Assembly (NCBI GenBank): GCA_913063155.1 | Contig: CAJXYU010000001.1 | Span: 124,001-188,000, forward strand | DNA length: 64,000 nucleotides | DNA from: an uncultured Desulfovibrio sp. | Lineage (GTDB): Bacteria; Desulfobacterota; Desulfovibrionia; Desulfovibrionales; Desulfovibrionaceae | Direction of reading: 5' to 3' | In this document: piece after piece, positions 7,976-16,255 of the stretch | Layout of the letters: each line of letters opens with the position of its first letter | How positions within the stretch are numbered: the stretch's first letter is position 1 | Notes under the pieces: generated by a model | Database searches by the model: none | The model's input: only the letters and a program-made list of their open reading frames with translations | Told to the model about the DNA's origin: nothing | Position numbers and translations under genes: made by a program

Positions 7976-8764
7976 ATGAGCGACCCCGAGTTTAAGAGCA
8001 TAGCCATCGTGGGCGCACGCGGCCAGATGGGCGGCATGTTCGCAGAGCGTTTCGGCGAACTGGGCTGCGACATCCATCCGCTGGACCGCCCGTTCGATGA
8101 ACAGGCGGCGCACAGGGCGGTTTCGTCCTGCGACCTCCTGCTGCTCTGCGTACCGGTCACGGCCATGGATCAGGTGCTCGGCCAGACCACCCCGCACATG
8201 CCCGAAGGCGCTGTCCTTGCCGACGTAGGGTCGGTGAAGGAACTGCCCCTGCGGGCCATGCTCAGGGCCTACGACGGCCCGGTGGTGGGCACGCACCCCC
8301 TGTTCGGGCCGGTCATTCCCGAGGGGTTCATCCCACGTGTAGCCGTAGTTCCGGGCCGCGAATCCGACACCGGGGCCGCGAACCGGGTGGCGCGAATTTT
8401 CGACGCTGCCGGGTTCACGTCGTTCCTGGCCTCCGCCGAAGAGCACGACAAGGCCATGGCCTTCATCCAGGGTCTCAATTTCACAACCACCGCGGCTTTC
8501 CTGGCCGCAGCCGGGCGCATGCCGGGCATCGAAAATTACGTCACCCCCTCCTTCAACCGCAGGCTGGAAGCGGCCAGAAAGATGCTGACCCAGGACAGCG
8601 AGCTGTTCGGCACCATCGCCGACGCCAACCCCTACCTGCAGGAAACCGCACGCCAGTTCATGACCCTGTTCAGCCTCGCCGCAGGCGGCGAGTTGGACCT
8701 TCTGGCATCTCTGGCACAGTGGTGGTGGCGCAACGACGAACAACAGGAGGGGTGCGTCCGATAG
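7976..8764 (+). CDS. tyrA: Prephenate dehydrogenase whose last codons double as a putative trp leader
   Basis: A 262-residue NAD(P)-dependent enzyme that oxidises prephenate to 4-hydroxyphenylpyruvate for tyrosine. The Rossmann motif is AIVGARGQMGG and the active-site region is VGTHPLFGP. It begins one base after aroA stops. The C terminus reads AQWWWRNDEQQEGCVR: three consecutive TGG codons (8720-8728) lie 11 codons before the stop. The RNA just after them can form mutually exclusive antiterminator and terminator hairpins ahead of trpE. The Trp run may also have a structural role in the enzyme. Confidence 0.92.
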   Translation: MSDPEFKSIAIVGARGQMGGMFAERFGELGCDIHPLDRPFDEQAAHRAVSSCDLLLLCVPVTAMDQVLGQTTPHMPEGAVLADVGSVKELPLRAMLRAYDGPVVGTHPLFGPVIPEGFIPRVAVVPGRESDTGAANRVARIFDAAGFTSFLASAEEHDKAMAFIQGLNFTTTAAFLAAAGRMPGIENYVTPSFNRRLEAARKMLTQDSELFGTIADANPYLQETARQFMTLFSLAAGGELDLLASLAQWWWRNDEQQEGCVR

Positions 8765-8821
8765 CCACGAAAACAGGAAAAGGACACCAAGGCCGCACCC
8801 CCCAAGGGATGCGGCCTTTTT
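8720..8821 (+). promoter_or_regulatory. Trp attenuator built into the tyrA 3' end
   Basis: Stall site: TGG TGG TGG at 8720-8728. Antiterminator: GGGGTGCGTCC (8749-8759) pairs with GGCCGCACCCC (8791-8801) at 10 of 11 positions. Terminator: the same 8791-8801 strand pairs with GGGATGCGGCC (8806-8816) at 10 of 11 positions, loop CCAA, then TTTTT. A ribosome stalled on the Trp codons leaves 8749-8759 free. A ribosome at the tyrA stop (8762-8764) would cover it and let the terminator form. The pairings are read directly; the mechanism is inferred. Confidence 0.8.
8791..8821 (+). terminator. Conditional terminator between tyrA and trpE
   Basis: An 11-position stem with one mismatch, a 4-nt loop and five T residues, 30 nt before trpE. 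Its position inside an otherwise continuous biosynthetic operon implies conditional use (see the overlapping attenuator entry). Confidence 0.87.
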
Positions 8822-8850
8822 ATTTCATAACATGCCAACGGAGAAAAATG

Positions 8851-10290
8851 ATGGAACCAATCAAGATCACACAGTACGGGAAATGGCTGCCCGCGGACGT
8901 ACAGACGCCCATCAGCCTGTACCTGGGCCTGGTGGGCGATCGGCCCGGCATCCTGCTGGAATCCGCCGAGGTGGATGGGCGGCTCGGCCGATACAGCCTC
9001 ATTGCCTGGGACTTCAGACTCACGCTCTACCCCGACAAGGGCAAACTGGTCGTAGACGTGAAGGACAAACGTTTCGAGCCGCTCAAGGAACTGGCGGGCA
9101 TGGATTATCTGGAAGGCCTGCGCCGGGCCAACCGACTCATCCACATTGAGCAGCAGGCGGACGGCGGGCACGACGGCCTGCCTGGTCTGACCCGGGGCAT
9201 GTACGGCTATTTCGGCTACGGCACGGGCGGCATGTTCGAACCCAAGCTGATGGACGCCCTGCCCCCGGAAAAGGCCGAAGCATGCATGGCTCTGCCCGGC
9301 CAGCTGGTGCTCTTCGACCACCTGCGGCACTCCTGCTGCTACCTGAGCCTGGACGAAGGAGCCACGCCGCGCCCGGCAGCAACCGAGTGGGGCATGGATC
9401 TGGCCGCTCCCGAAGCGGGCGAACCCACTATCCATCCGGGCAAGGAAGAATACATGGCCTCCGTGGAAAAGGCCAAGGAGCTCATCGCTGACGGCGAGTG
9501 CATCCAGGTGGTTCTTTCCACCCGTTTCTCGGTGCCCGTACCGGACGACCCGTTCCGCATCTATCGCAGACTACGGCAGGCCAATCCATCGCCGTTCATG
9601 TTCTTCATGCGCTTCCCCAAGTGTGTGCAGTCCGGCATGGTTCTGCTGGGTTCCTCGCCCGAGATGATGGTCCGCTGCGACAAGGGTGCGTTGGAAGTCC
9701 GGCCCATCGCCGGGACCCGGCCACGCGGCGAATCCGAAAAGCAGGACCTGGAGCTGGCCCAGGAACTGCTGGCCGATCCCAAGGAGCGGGCCGAGCACGT
9801 CATGCTCGTGGACCTGGGACGCAACGATCTGGGACGTATCGCCACCCCGGGCAGCGTGGAGGTGGGCAAGTTCATGAACGTGGAACGCTTCTCCCATGTC
9901 ATGCACTTGACCTCCTACGTGGAAGGCGTCTTGCGGGACAACATGGACGCCATAGACGTGCTCCAATCCACTTTCCCGGCGGGCACGCTTTCGGGCGCGC
10001 CCAAGGTACGGGCCATGGAGATCATCGCCGAGTTGGAACCGCAGGATCGCGGTCCCTACGGCGGATGCATCGGCTGGATGGGAACCGGTAACGAATCCGT
10101 GAGTCTGGATACGGGCATCACCATACGCAGCATGTGGATACGCAACGGCCTGTGCAACTGGCAGGCAGGGGCCGGAATCGTCTACGACTCCGACCCGGAA
10201 AAGGAATGGCAGGAATGCAACAACAAGGCCCGGGTGCTGCTCGAGGTCATAACCGGCAAGGGAGCTGGCGATGTTTTTACTCATAGATAA
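8851..10290 (+). CDS. trpE: Anthranilate synthase component I
   Basis: The synthase subunit that turns chorismate and ammonia into anthranilate. The N terminus contains LLESAE, the conserved tryptophan feedback-binding motif. The catalytic half shows GSSPEMMVR, RPIAGTRPRG, LGRNDLGRI and TFPAGTLSGAPK. The start is ATG 8851 with GGAG 7 nt upstream, giving 479 residues; the adjacent ATG 8848 is possible. The longer ORF start lies inside tyrA and runs through the terminator, so it is rejected. The gene overlaps trpG by 20 bp. Confidence 0.95.
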   Translation: MEPIKITQYGKWLPADVQTPISLYLGLVGDRPGILLESAEVDGRLGRYSLIAWDFRLTLYPDKGKLVVDVKDKRFEPLKELAGMDYLEGLRRANRLIHIEQQADGGHDGLPGLTRGMYGYFGYGTGGMFEPKLMDALPPEKAEACMALPGQLVLFDHLRHSCCYLSLDEGATPRPAATEWGMDLAAPEAGEPTIHPGKEEYMASVEKAKELIADGECIQVVLSTRFSVPVPDDPFRIYRRLRQANPSPFMFFMRFPKCVQSGMVLLGSSPEMMVRCDKGALEVRPIAGTRPRGESEKQDLELAQELLADPKERAEHVMLVDLGRNDLGRIATPGSVEVGKFMNVERFSHVMHLTSYVEGVLRDNMDAIDVLQSTFPAGTLSGAPKVRAMEIIAELEPQDRGPYGGCIGWMGTGNESVSLDTGITIRSMWIRNGLCNWQAGAGIVYDSDPEKEWQECNNKARVLLEVITGKGAGDVFTHR

Positions 10291-10843
10291 TTACGATTCC
10301 TTCACCTTCAATCTGGTGCAGGCCTTTCAACAGCTCGGGGCCGACCCCGTGGTCATCCGCAACGATCGCGAAGAGCTGCTGGAAATGGCGGGCAATGGCA
10401 AGCTGGAGCGGGTCTGCATCTCTCCCGGCCCCAGTCGTCCGGAAAACGCGGGTTTCTGCCTGGAGTTCCTGAAGCGGCTGCCCAAGGTGGTGCCCGTGCT
10501 GGGCGTCTGCCTCGGCCATCAGTGCCTGGGGCATCACGCCGGAGCCGAGGTCGTGCGCAACCGTCGCATCATGCACGGCAAGACCTCCAAGGTATTCCAC
10601 GACAACTCGGGCGTGTTCAAGGGACTGCCCGACGGATTTGAGGTCTGCCGCTACCACTCTCTGGTGGTGCTGGCCAAGCAGGCGCTGGACAAGCTGACCA
10701 TCACTGCCACGGCGGACCGCGACGAAGTCATGGGCATCACCTACAAGGACCGGCCGTGGTACGGGGTCCAGTTCCACCCGGAATCCATACTGACCCCCAA
10801 GGGACCGCAACTGCTGCAAAACTTCCTGGAAATGGAAGCATAG
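10271..10843 (+). CDS. trpG: Anthranilate synthase component II (glutamine amidotransferase)
   Basis: A 190-residue class I amidotransferase that supplies ammonia to TrpE. The triad is visible: nucleophilic Cys in GVCLGHQCLG, and His and Glu in FHPES. The oxyanion/substrate strand is CISPGPSRPENAG. The start overlaps the end of trpE by 20 bp, indicating translational coupling of the two subunits. A similar PabA role in folate synthesis is possible in addition. Confidence 0.95.
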   Translation: MFLLIDNYDSFTFNLVQAFQQLGADPVVIRNDREELLEMAGNGKLERVCISPGPSRPENAGFCLEFLKRLPKVVPVLGVCLGHQCLGHHAGAEVVRNRRIMHGKTSKVFHDNSGVFKGLPDGFEVCRYHSLVVLAKQALDKLTITATADRDEVMGITYKDRPWYGVQFHPESILTPKGPQLLQNFLEMEA

Positions 10844-10853
10844 GAGACATGTC

Positions 10854-11867
10854 ATGACCACCGTACCTGAAGTATTGGAACTGCTGGCCCAGGGACAACC
10901 TCTGGACGACGTGCAGGCGGACATGATGTTCGGCCTGCTCATGGATGGAAAACTGGAACCGGCCAGCGCCGGAGCCTTTCTCATGGGACTGCGGGCCAAG
11001 GGCGAGGATTCCACGGACCTGGCCGCCGGAGTGCGCGCCGGGCTGCAACACGCCAAGGCCATCCCCGGCTACACGGACGGCAGCGTGGACCTGCCGGTCA
11101 TCGACACCTGCGGAACGGGCGGCGACGGCTCGCTCAGCTTCAACTGCTCCACGGCCGTGGCTCTGTTCCTGGCCGACATGGGCTACAAGGTGGCCAAGCA
11201 CGGCAACCGCTCTGTATCTTCGTCCTGCGGCAGCGCCGATGTGCTCGAGGCCCTGGGCGTGCCTCTCATGCAGGCCCCCGAGGATGCGGCCGACTCCCTT
11301 TCCAGGACCAACTTCGCCTTCCTGTTCGCGCCCAACTACCACCCGGCCTTCAAGCACATCATGCCCGTGCGCCAGGCCTTGGGCATCCGTACCCTGTTCA
11401 ACTTCATGGGGCCGCTGCTGAACCCGGCCCGCCCCACCCACCAGTTGCTGGGAGTGGGCGATCCGTCCAAGCTCCAGATCATGGGCGAAACCCTGCTGCT
11501 CACCGGCATCGAGCGGGCCATGGTTATCTCCGGTGCGGGGGGCTTCGACGAGGTGACCACCTTCGGTCCGGCCCGGGGCTATCTGGTTCATGACGGGATC
11601 ATGGAAAAGACCACCGTCAATCCCGACCGGCTCGGCTTCAAGACCCACAGCGCGGAAGACGTGCGGGTTTCCGGCAAGGACGAAGCCGTGGCGGTCATGA
11701 GGGACATCCTGGCCGGCAAGGGGCCGGAGGCCATGATGGACATGGTGGCCGTGAACCTTGCGGTCTGCATCCACCTTGTGGAACAAGAGTCCATGCGCGA
11801 CTGCGCGGACAAGGCGAAAAACGCCGTCAAACAAGGACTCACAAAGGGGTTACCCAATGCTGGATAA
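10854..11867 (+). CDS. trpD: Anthranilate phosphoribosyltransferase
   Basis: Transfers phosphoribose from PRPP to anthranilate. The 337-residue protein shows DTCGTGGDGSLSFN (PRPP/Mg binding), KHGNRSVSSSCGSAD, and NFMGPLLNPA, all typical of the family. It starts 10 bp after trpG, and its last 11 bp overlap trpC. Confidence 0.95.
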   Translation: MTTVPEVLELLAQGQPLDDVQADMMFGLLMDGKLEPASAGAFLMGLRAKGEDSTDLAAGVRAGLQHAKAIPGYTDGSVDLPVIDTCGTGGDGSLSFNCSTAVALFLADMGYKVAKHGNRSVSSSCGSADVLEALGVPLMQAPEDAADSLSRTNFAFLFAPNYHPAFKHIMPVRQALGIRTLFNFMGPLLNPARPTHQLLGVGDPSKLQIMGETLLLTGIERAMVISGAGGFDEVTTFGPARGYLVHDGIMEKTTVNPDRLGFKTHSAEDVRVSGKDEAVAVMRDILAGKGPEAMMDMVAVNLAVCIHLVEQESMRDCADKAKNAVKQGLTKGLPNAG

Positions 11868-12627
11868 GTTCAGGAAGGCCAAGCAGCCCGAAATAGAAGC
11901 GCTGCGCGAGGAATTCATGGCCGGACAAATTCCCGCGAAATACGAGGGCGAGCGGCCCTCCTTTACCGGGGCCATCCGAGCCAAGGGACCAGGGGCGGTC
12001 ATCGCGGAATTCAAACCCGCCTCTCCCTCCAAGGGAATTCTGCGCGAACACGCCAATCCCCTGGACTATGCCCAGGCCTATGCGGAAAACGGAGCCGCGG
12101 CCATGAGTGTGCTCACGGAAAGCCAATACTTCCAAGGGCACCCCAACTACCTGTTCATGTGCGCCCAGTACGGCCTGCCCCTGCTGCGCAAGGACTTCAT
12201 CCTGGACCCGCTGCAGGTGGCCATGACCGCTTCCAGCCCTGCCTCGGCCATGCTGCTCATCGCCCGCATGTTCGGTTCCACCCACGAACTTCGCCAGCTT
12301 ATCCAACTGGCCGAAATGGCCGGACTGGAGCCGGTGGTGGAGATATTCGACGAGCAGGACCTGGAGTCCGCGCGCGAGGCCGGAGCCACCATCATCCAGG
12401 TCAACAACCGGGACCTGAACACGCTGACCACCACCCTGGACGTGTCGCGCAGGCTCATGGACAAGCAGAACGACGAACTGTGGATCAGCGCCAGCGGGGT
12501 GGAATGCAGGGAACAGGTCCTGGAGATGGCCGACCTCGCCTTCGACGCAGTACTCGTGGGCACCAGCCTTATGCTGGCCGACGATCCGGGAGCGATGCTG
12601 GCCGAACTGACGGGAGCGGGACAATGA
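11857..12627 (+). CDS. trpC: Indole-3-glycerol-phosphate synthase
   Basis: Ring closure and decarboxylation of CdRP to indole glycerol phosphate. The 256-residue TIM barrel has the catalytic strand IAEFKPASPSKG, LLRKDFILDPLQV, NNRDLNT and SASGVECREQV. The start at 11857 was chosen because it has a GGGG ribosome site and begins in the usual place for the family. The longer ORF start lies deep inside trpD. It is a separate gene from trpF, overlapping it by ATGA. Confidence 0.95.
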   Translation: MLDKFRKAKQPEIEALREEFMAGQIPAKYEGERPSFTGAIRAKGPGAVIAEFKPASPSKGILREHANPLDYAQAYAENGAAAMSVLTESQYFQGHPNYLFMCAQYGLPLLRKDFILDPLQVAMTASSPASAMLLIARMFGSTHELRQLIQLAEMAGLEPVVEIFDEQDLESAREAGATIIQVNNRDLNTLTTTLDVSRRLMDKQNDELWISASGVECREQVLEMADLAFDAVLVGTSLMLADDPGAMLAELTGAGQ

Positions 12628-13247
12628 AACGGCCAAAGGTCAAGGTCTGCGGCATGACCCGCCAGGAAGACGTCAGTCTGTGCAGCGGCCTCGGCGCTCA
12701 CTTCCTGGGGTTCATCTTCCATGAAGGCAGCCCGCGCAACGTACGGCGCGACTTCGCGGCCGGGGCCGATGCAGGCTCCGCTGCCAAGGTGGGCGTGTTC
12801 GTACGCCAGACCGCGGACGAGGTCAAAGAGATCATCCGCGAGTGCGGCCTGGACTATGCTCAACTGCACGGCGGCCAGGACGAGGAGTTCTGCGACGCCG
12901 TGGGGCCGGACCGGGTCATCAAGGTGCTCTGGCCGGAAAAGTACGACTCCCCGGAAGCGCTGCAGGCCGACATCGTCCGCTTCGCCCCTCACTGCTCCCA
13001 TCTGCTCTTTGATACGGGCAAAAGCGGCGGCGGACATGGCCGGGCCATGAACCTGGATATATTCCAGTCCATTGCAATACCCAAACCCTGGTTTCTTGCC
13101 GGAGGATTGTGCGCCGAGAACACCCATGCGGCGTTGCAGGTTGAACCGGATGTGCTGGACCTCAACTCCGGCGTGGAAGCGGCCCCTGGCATCAAGGATG
13201 AAAACAAACTACGGGCAGTGATGCAAAAGCTGTCCGAAGCATCATAG
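12624..13247 (+). CDS. trpF: Phosphoribosylanthranilate isomerase
   Basis: Amadori rearrangement of PRA to CdRP. The 207-residue TIM barrel shows the catalytic KVCGMT at its N terminus, HGGQDEEF, the phosphate-binding LFDTGKSGGGHG, LAGGLCAENTH and LNSGVE. It starts at the ATGA overlap with trpC and has GGGAG upstream. The much longer ORF listed in the track extends back through trpC and is not real. Confidence 0.94.
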   Translation: MKRPKVKVCGMTRQEDVSLCSGLGAHFLGFIFHEGSPRNVRRDFAAGADAGSAAKVGVFVRQTADEVKEIIRECGLDYAQLHGGQDEEFCDAVGPDRVIKVLWPEKYDSPEALQADIVRFAPHCSHLLFDTGKSGGGHGRAMNLDIFQSIAIPKPWFLAGGLCAENTHAALQVEPDVLDLNSGVEAAPGIKDENKLRAVMQKLSEAS

Positions 13248-13257
13248 GAATCAAGTT

Positions 13258-14421
13258 ATGAAAAAAGGTTACTTCGGCGACTTCGGCGGCCAGTTCGTTC
13301 CGGAACTGCTCATGCCGCCGCTTCTGGAGCTGGAAGAGGCCATGAACACCATCATGACCACCAGGGAATTCCAGCGGGAATTCGCGGACCTGCTCCGCGA
13401 CTGCGTGGGCAGGCCCTCGGCCCTGACCCATTGTCCCAACCTCTCCAAGGACACGGGCGTGGACCTCTGGCTCAAACGCGAGGACCTGAACCACACGGGG
13501 GCGCACAAGATCAACAACACTCTGGGGCAAGCCCTGCTGACCAAGAGGATGGGCAAAAAGGTTCTGCTCACAGAGACCGGTGCGGGCATGAACGGCGTGG
13601 CCACGGCCACGGCCGCGGCCATGATGGACCTGGAGTGCGTCGTGTACATGGGGGCGGTGGACGTGGAGCGCCAAGCCCTCAACGTACGGCGCATGGAACT
13701 TCTCGGAGCGCGCGTTATCCCCGTGGAATCCGGCACCAAGACCCTGAAGGACGCCATTAACGCGGCGCTGCGCTTCTGGATCGCCGAACAGGGAAACACG
13801 CACTATTGCTTCGGCACGGCAGCAGGACCGCACCCCTTCCCGCTGCTGGTACGCGAGTTCCAGGCCATCGTGGGCCGGGAGGCCCGCCAGCAGTTTCAGG
13901 ACAAGACCGGAAAACTTCCGGACGTGGTCTGCGCCTGCGTGGGCGGCGGTTCCAATGCAATAGGCGCGTTCCACGCTTTTGTGCCGGATGAATCCGTCCG
14001 GCTGGTGGGTGTCGAGGCCGGAGGAACCGGCGAACCCGGCTGCTACAACTCCGCCCCGCTGAATCTGGGCTCCGAGGGAGTGCTGCACGGCATGAAATCC
14101 ATGCTGCTCCAAACCGAAGAAGGACAGATTCTCCCTTCACATTCGGTTTCCGCCGGTCTCGACTACCCCGGTGTAGGCCCGGAACATTCAGCCTTGCATG
14201 CCAGTGGCCGGGCCGAATACGACGTCATCAACGATACCGAGGCCTTGAATGCCTTTCAGGTCCTGTCTCGGCGTGAAGGCATCATCCCGGCCCTGGAAAG
14301 CTCCCACGCCGTGGCCTGGGTGCTGGAGAACAAGGACAAGCTGCAGGGCAAGAGCGTTCTCGTGAACCTGTCGGGACGCGGAGACAAGGATATGGACATC
14401 GTCGAACGAGTCCTCGGGTAA
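13258..14421 (+). CDS. trpB: Tryptophan synthase beta chain
   Basis: A PLP enzyme condensing indole with serine. The 387-residue protein has the PLP lysine in HTGAHKINNTLGQ, the phosphate loop CVGGGSNAIG and the SVSAGLDYPGVGPEH segment characteristic of TrpB1. It pairs with TrpA encoded 10 bp downstream. Confidence 0.96.
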   Translation: MKKGYFGDFGGQFVPELLMPPLLELEEAMNTIMTTREFQREFADLLRDCVGRPSALTHCPNLSKDTGVDLWLKREDLNHTGAHKINNTLGQALLTKRMGKKVLLTETGAGMNGVATATAAAMMDLECVVYMGAVDVERQALNVRRMELLGARVIPVESGTKTLKDAINAALRFWIAEQGNTHYCFGTAAGPHPFPLLVREFQAIVGREARQQFQDKTGKLPDVVCACVGGGSNAIGAFHAFVPDESVRLVGVEAGGTGEPGCYNSAPLNLGSEGVLHGMKSMLLQTEEGQILPSHSVSAGLDYPGVGPEHSALHASGRAEYDVINDTEALNAFQVLSRREGIIPALESSHAVAWVLENKDKLQGKSVLVNLSGRGDKDMDIVERVLG

Positions 14422-14431
14422 GGAGCGAACA

Positions 14432-15196
14432 ATGACATCTCCCATGAAAGAAAAGATACAAGCGGCAAAGGCACAGGGGAAAACCGCGGTGATCCCCTAC
14501 CTCCCGGCAGGCTATCCGACCCGTGAACAGTTCTGGAAGGAGCTGGAAATGCTTGATGCGGCAGGCGCTGCAATCATCGAGATCGGCATGCCCTTTTCCG
14601 ATCCCGTGGCGGACGGCCCGGTGGTGGAGGCGGCCTGCCTCCAGGTGTTGGAGGACGGCATCAATCTGAAATGGATATTCGACGGGCTCAAGGAACGCAA
14701 AGGACAGCTCGATGCGGGCCTGCTGCTCATGGGCTACCTCAACCCCATTCTGCAGTACGGTGTGGACAAATTCGCCGAGGACTGCGAGGCAGCCGGAGTC
14801 TCGGGCCTGATCATCGCGGACATGCCCATTGACGAGGCCGATTTCGTCATCAAGGCCATGAAGCCGCGCGGCGTGGAGTTCATCCCCCTGGTGGGCCTGA
14901 ACACCTCCAAGGAACGCATGGCCCTGTACGCCAGGGAGGCCGAAGGATTCGTGTACGTGGTTTCGGTACTCGGCACCACGGGCCAGCGCGACAGCCTGCC
15001 CACCGAAGTCAAGGCCAAGCTCGCCGAGGTCCGGGAAGTCTTCGACATTCCGGCGGCCCTCGGCTTCGGCCTCAAAACCCCGAGTCAACTTGAGCCCTTC
15101 GGCGACCTGGTGGATGCCGCGGTCATCGGCTCGTCCCTCATCAGCCACATAAAGAACGGCGGGACATCAGAGTCCTACATGAAGGCCTGGACCTAG
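14432..15196 (+). CDS. trpA: Tryptophan synthase alpha chain
   Basis: Cleaves indole glycerol phosphate and channels indole to TrpB. The 254-residue TIM barrel has YLPAGYPT, the catalytic Glu in EIGMPFSDPVADG, the catalytic Asp in IIADMPIDE, and a GFGLKTPSQ phosphate-binding region. It is the last gene of the aromatic operon and is followed within 10 bp by a terminator. Confidence 0.95.
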   Translation: MTSPMKEKIQAAKAQGKTAVIPYLPAGYPTREQFWKELEMLDAAGAAIIEIGMPFSDPVADGPVVEAACLQVLEDGINLKWIFDGLKERKGQLDAGLLLMGYLNPILQYGVDKFAEDCEAAGVSGLIIADMPIDEADFVIKAMKPRGVEFIPLVGLNTSKERMALYAREAEGFVYVVSVLGTTGQRDSLPTEVKAKLAEVREVFDIPAALGFGLKTPSQLEPFGDLVDAAVIGSSLISHIKNGGTSESYMKAWT

Positions 15197-15201
15197 GAAA
15201 C

Positions 15202-15234
15202 AAAAGGCTCACTCCACAACGGGGTGAGCCTTTT
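15202..15234 (+). terminator. Terminator of the aromatic operon
   Basis: GGCTCACTCC and GGGGTGAGCC pair over 10 positions (one T-G wobble) around the loop ACAAC, flanked by AAAA and TTTT. It ends the aro-phe-tyr-trp operon and could also work weakly on the minus strand for the convergent gene. Confidence 0.88.
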
Positions 15235-15375
15235 CATTCCGCAACGTAGTGAAAACCTGTTCATACACGTACGGGAACGAGACACACGAAGAAATCAAGC
15301 CCGGCGCATGGAAACGATACGCGAGTTTCTGATTTCTTTGCGGCAACGCCGTAGCCAAATGTTCCGGGGTACCCC

Positions 15376-16119
15376 TTAGACGGCTTCGGCCCTGCGGTAT
15401 TCGAACCCTTCATACATGCGCTTCTCGGCCTGCTCGTAGATACGGTCCATGGCACTGAAGATGGAGTCGACCTTTTCCTCGTCCTCCCGGCTCAGGGACC
15501 AGCTGTCCAGCTTCCCGTTAAGGGATTCGAGCTGCTTTTCCAGGGCGTCCAGCTGTTTTTCCTCTTCTTCGCTCAGGACGACCTCATCCTCGCTGCCCCA
15601 GAGACCTCCCAGTTCCTGCATGATCTCGTCCACGCGCTCCTGCTCCTCGGTGGAAAGCACCTTGCCGGGATCATCGCCCTGGATCTCATCCAACTCGTTT
15701 TCCAACTCGTAAACGCGCTTCAGATCGTCAATGCGCGGCCGCTGCTCTTCAGGCATGTTGTGGATGTCCGAAATTTCTCCGAAAATACCTTCCACGCGTT
15801 CCCACTGGGTTTCAGTCAACTTGCGGAACCCTCCCGCGCCGCCGACTATTTCGTCCAGTTCGCCTGTGAGCTCCTGCATGCGTTTCCGATCTTCCTCGGA
15901 AAGCTGCTCCATGCCGGGAGGAATGGCCTCGCCGTTTTCCTGCATGGCCAACGCCTCGTTGGAGATAGACAGACGCACGGAAGGCTCATCGCGCCCCTTG
16001 GCCAGGGCTTTTCCGTTCCCTTGGGCGTGGCCGAATTCGGAACGCCCGGTCTCTTCCATGTTCTTCAGCAGATTGTTGCCGTACAGGCCAATGCCTGGCC
16101 TATTGATGGTCAATCCCAT
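15376..16119 (-). CDS. Acidic helical-repeat protein of unknown function
   Basis: I do not recognise this 247-residue protein. It has no signal peptide or membrane segment. After a ~70-residue N terminus (LTINRPGIGLYG..., SVRLSISNEAL) it contains about five or six repeats of 25-40 residues on the pattern LSxEExxRVDEIxxELDEI, for example LSTEEQERVDEIMQEL and LSREDEEKVDSIFSAM. The region is strongly acidic and predicted helical or coiled-coil. AGGAG lies 6 nt before the ATG. It stands alone between the convergent trp operon and the receiver-TPR gene. A scaffold or flagellar/cell-envelope accessory role is conceivable but unsupported. Confidence 0.75.
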   Translation of the reverse strand: MGLTINRPGIGLYGNNLLKNMEETGRSEFGHAQGNGKALAKGRDEPSVRLSISNEALAMQENGEAIPPGMEQLSEEDRKRMQELTGELDEIVGGAGGFRKLTETQWERVEGIFGEISDIHNMPEEQRPRIDDLKRVYELENELDEIQGDDPGKVLSTEEQERVDEIMQELGGLWGSEDEVVLSEEEEKQLDALEKQLESLNGKLDSWSLSREDEEKVDSIFSAMDRIYEQAEKRMYEGFEYRRAEAV

Positions 16120-16204
16120 AACCCACTCCTATTTACCCATAATAAGAGAAAACCCTTCCTGGCCCCCTTTTGTGCAAAAAACGCTCCGGAAAAAATTACC
16201 GCGC

Positions 16205-16234
16205 AAAAAAGGCCGCCGGATCGCTCCGACGGCC
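16205..16234 (-). terminator. Terminator of the receiver-TPR gene
   Basis: On the minus strand GGCCGTCGGA and TCCGGCGGCC pair around GCGA with one wobble, followed by TTTTTT. It lies 21 nt past the stop codon. Confidence 0.87.
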
Positions 16235-16255
16235 TCGGTCTTCCAATGAAAAAAA

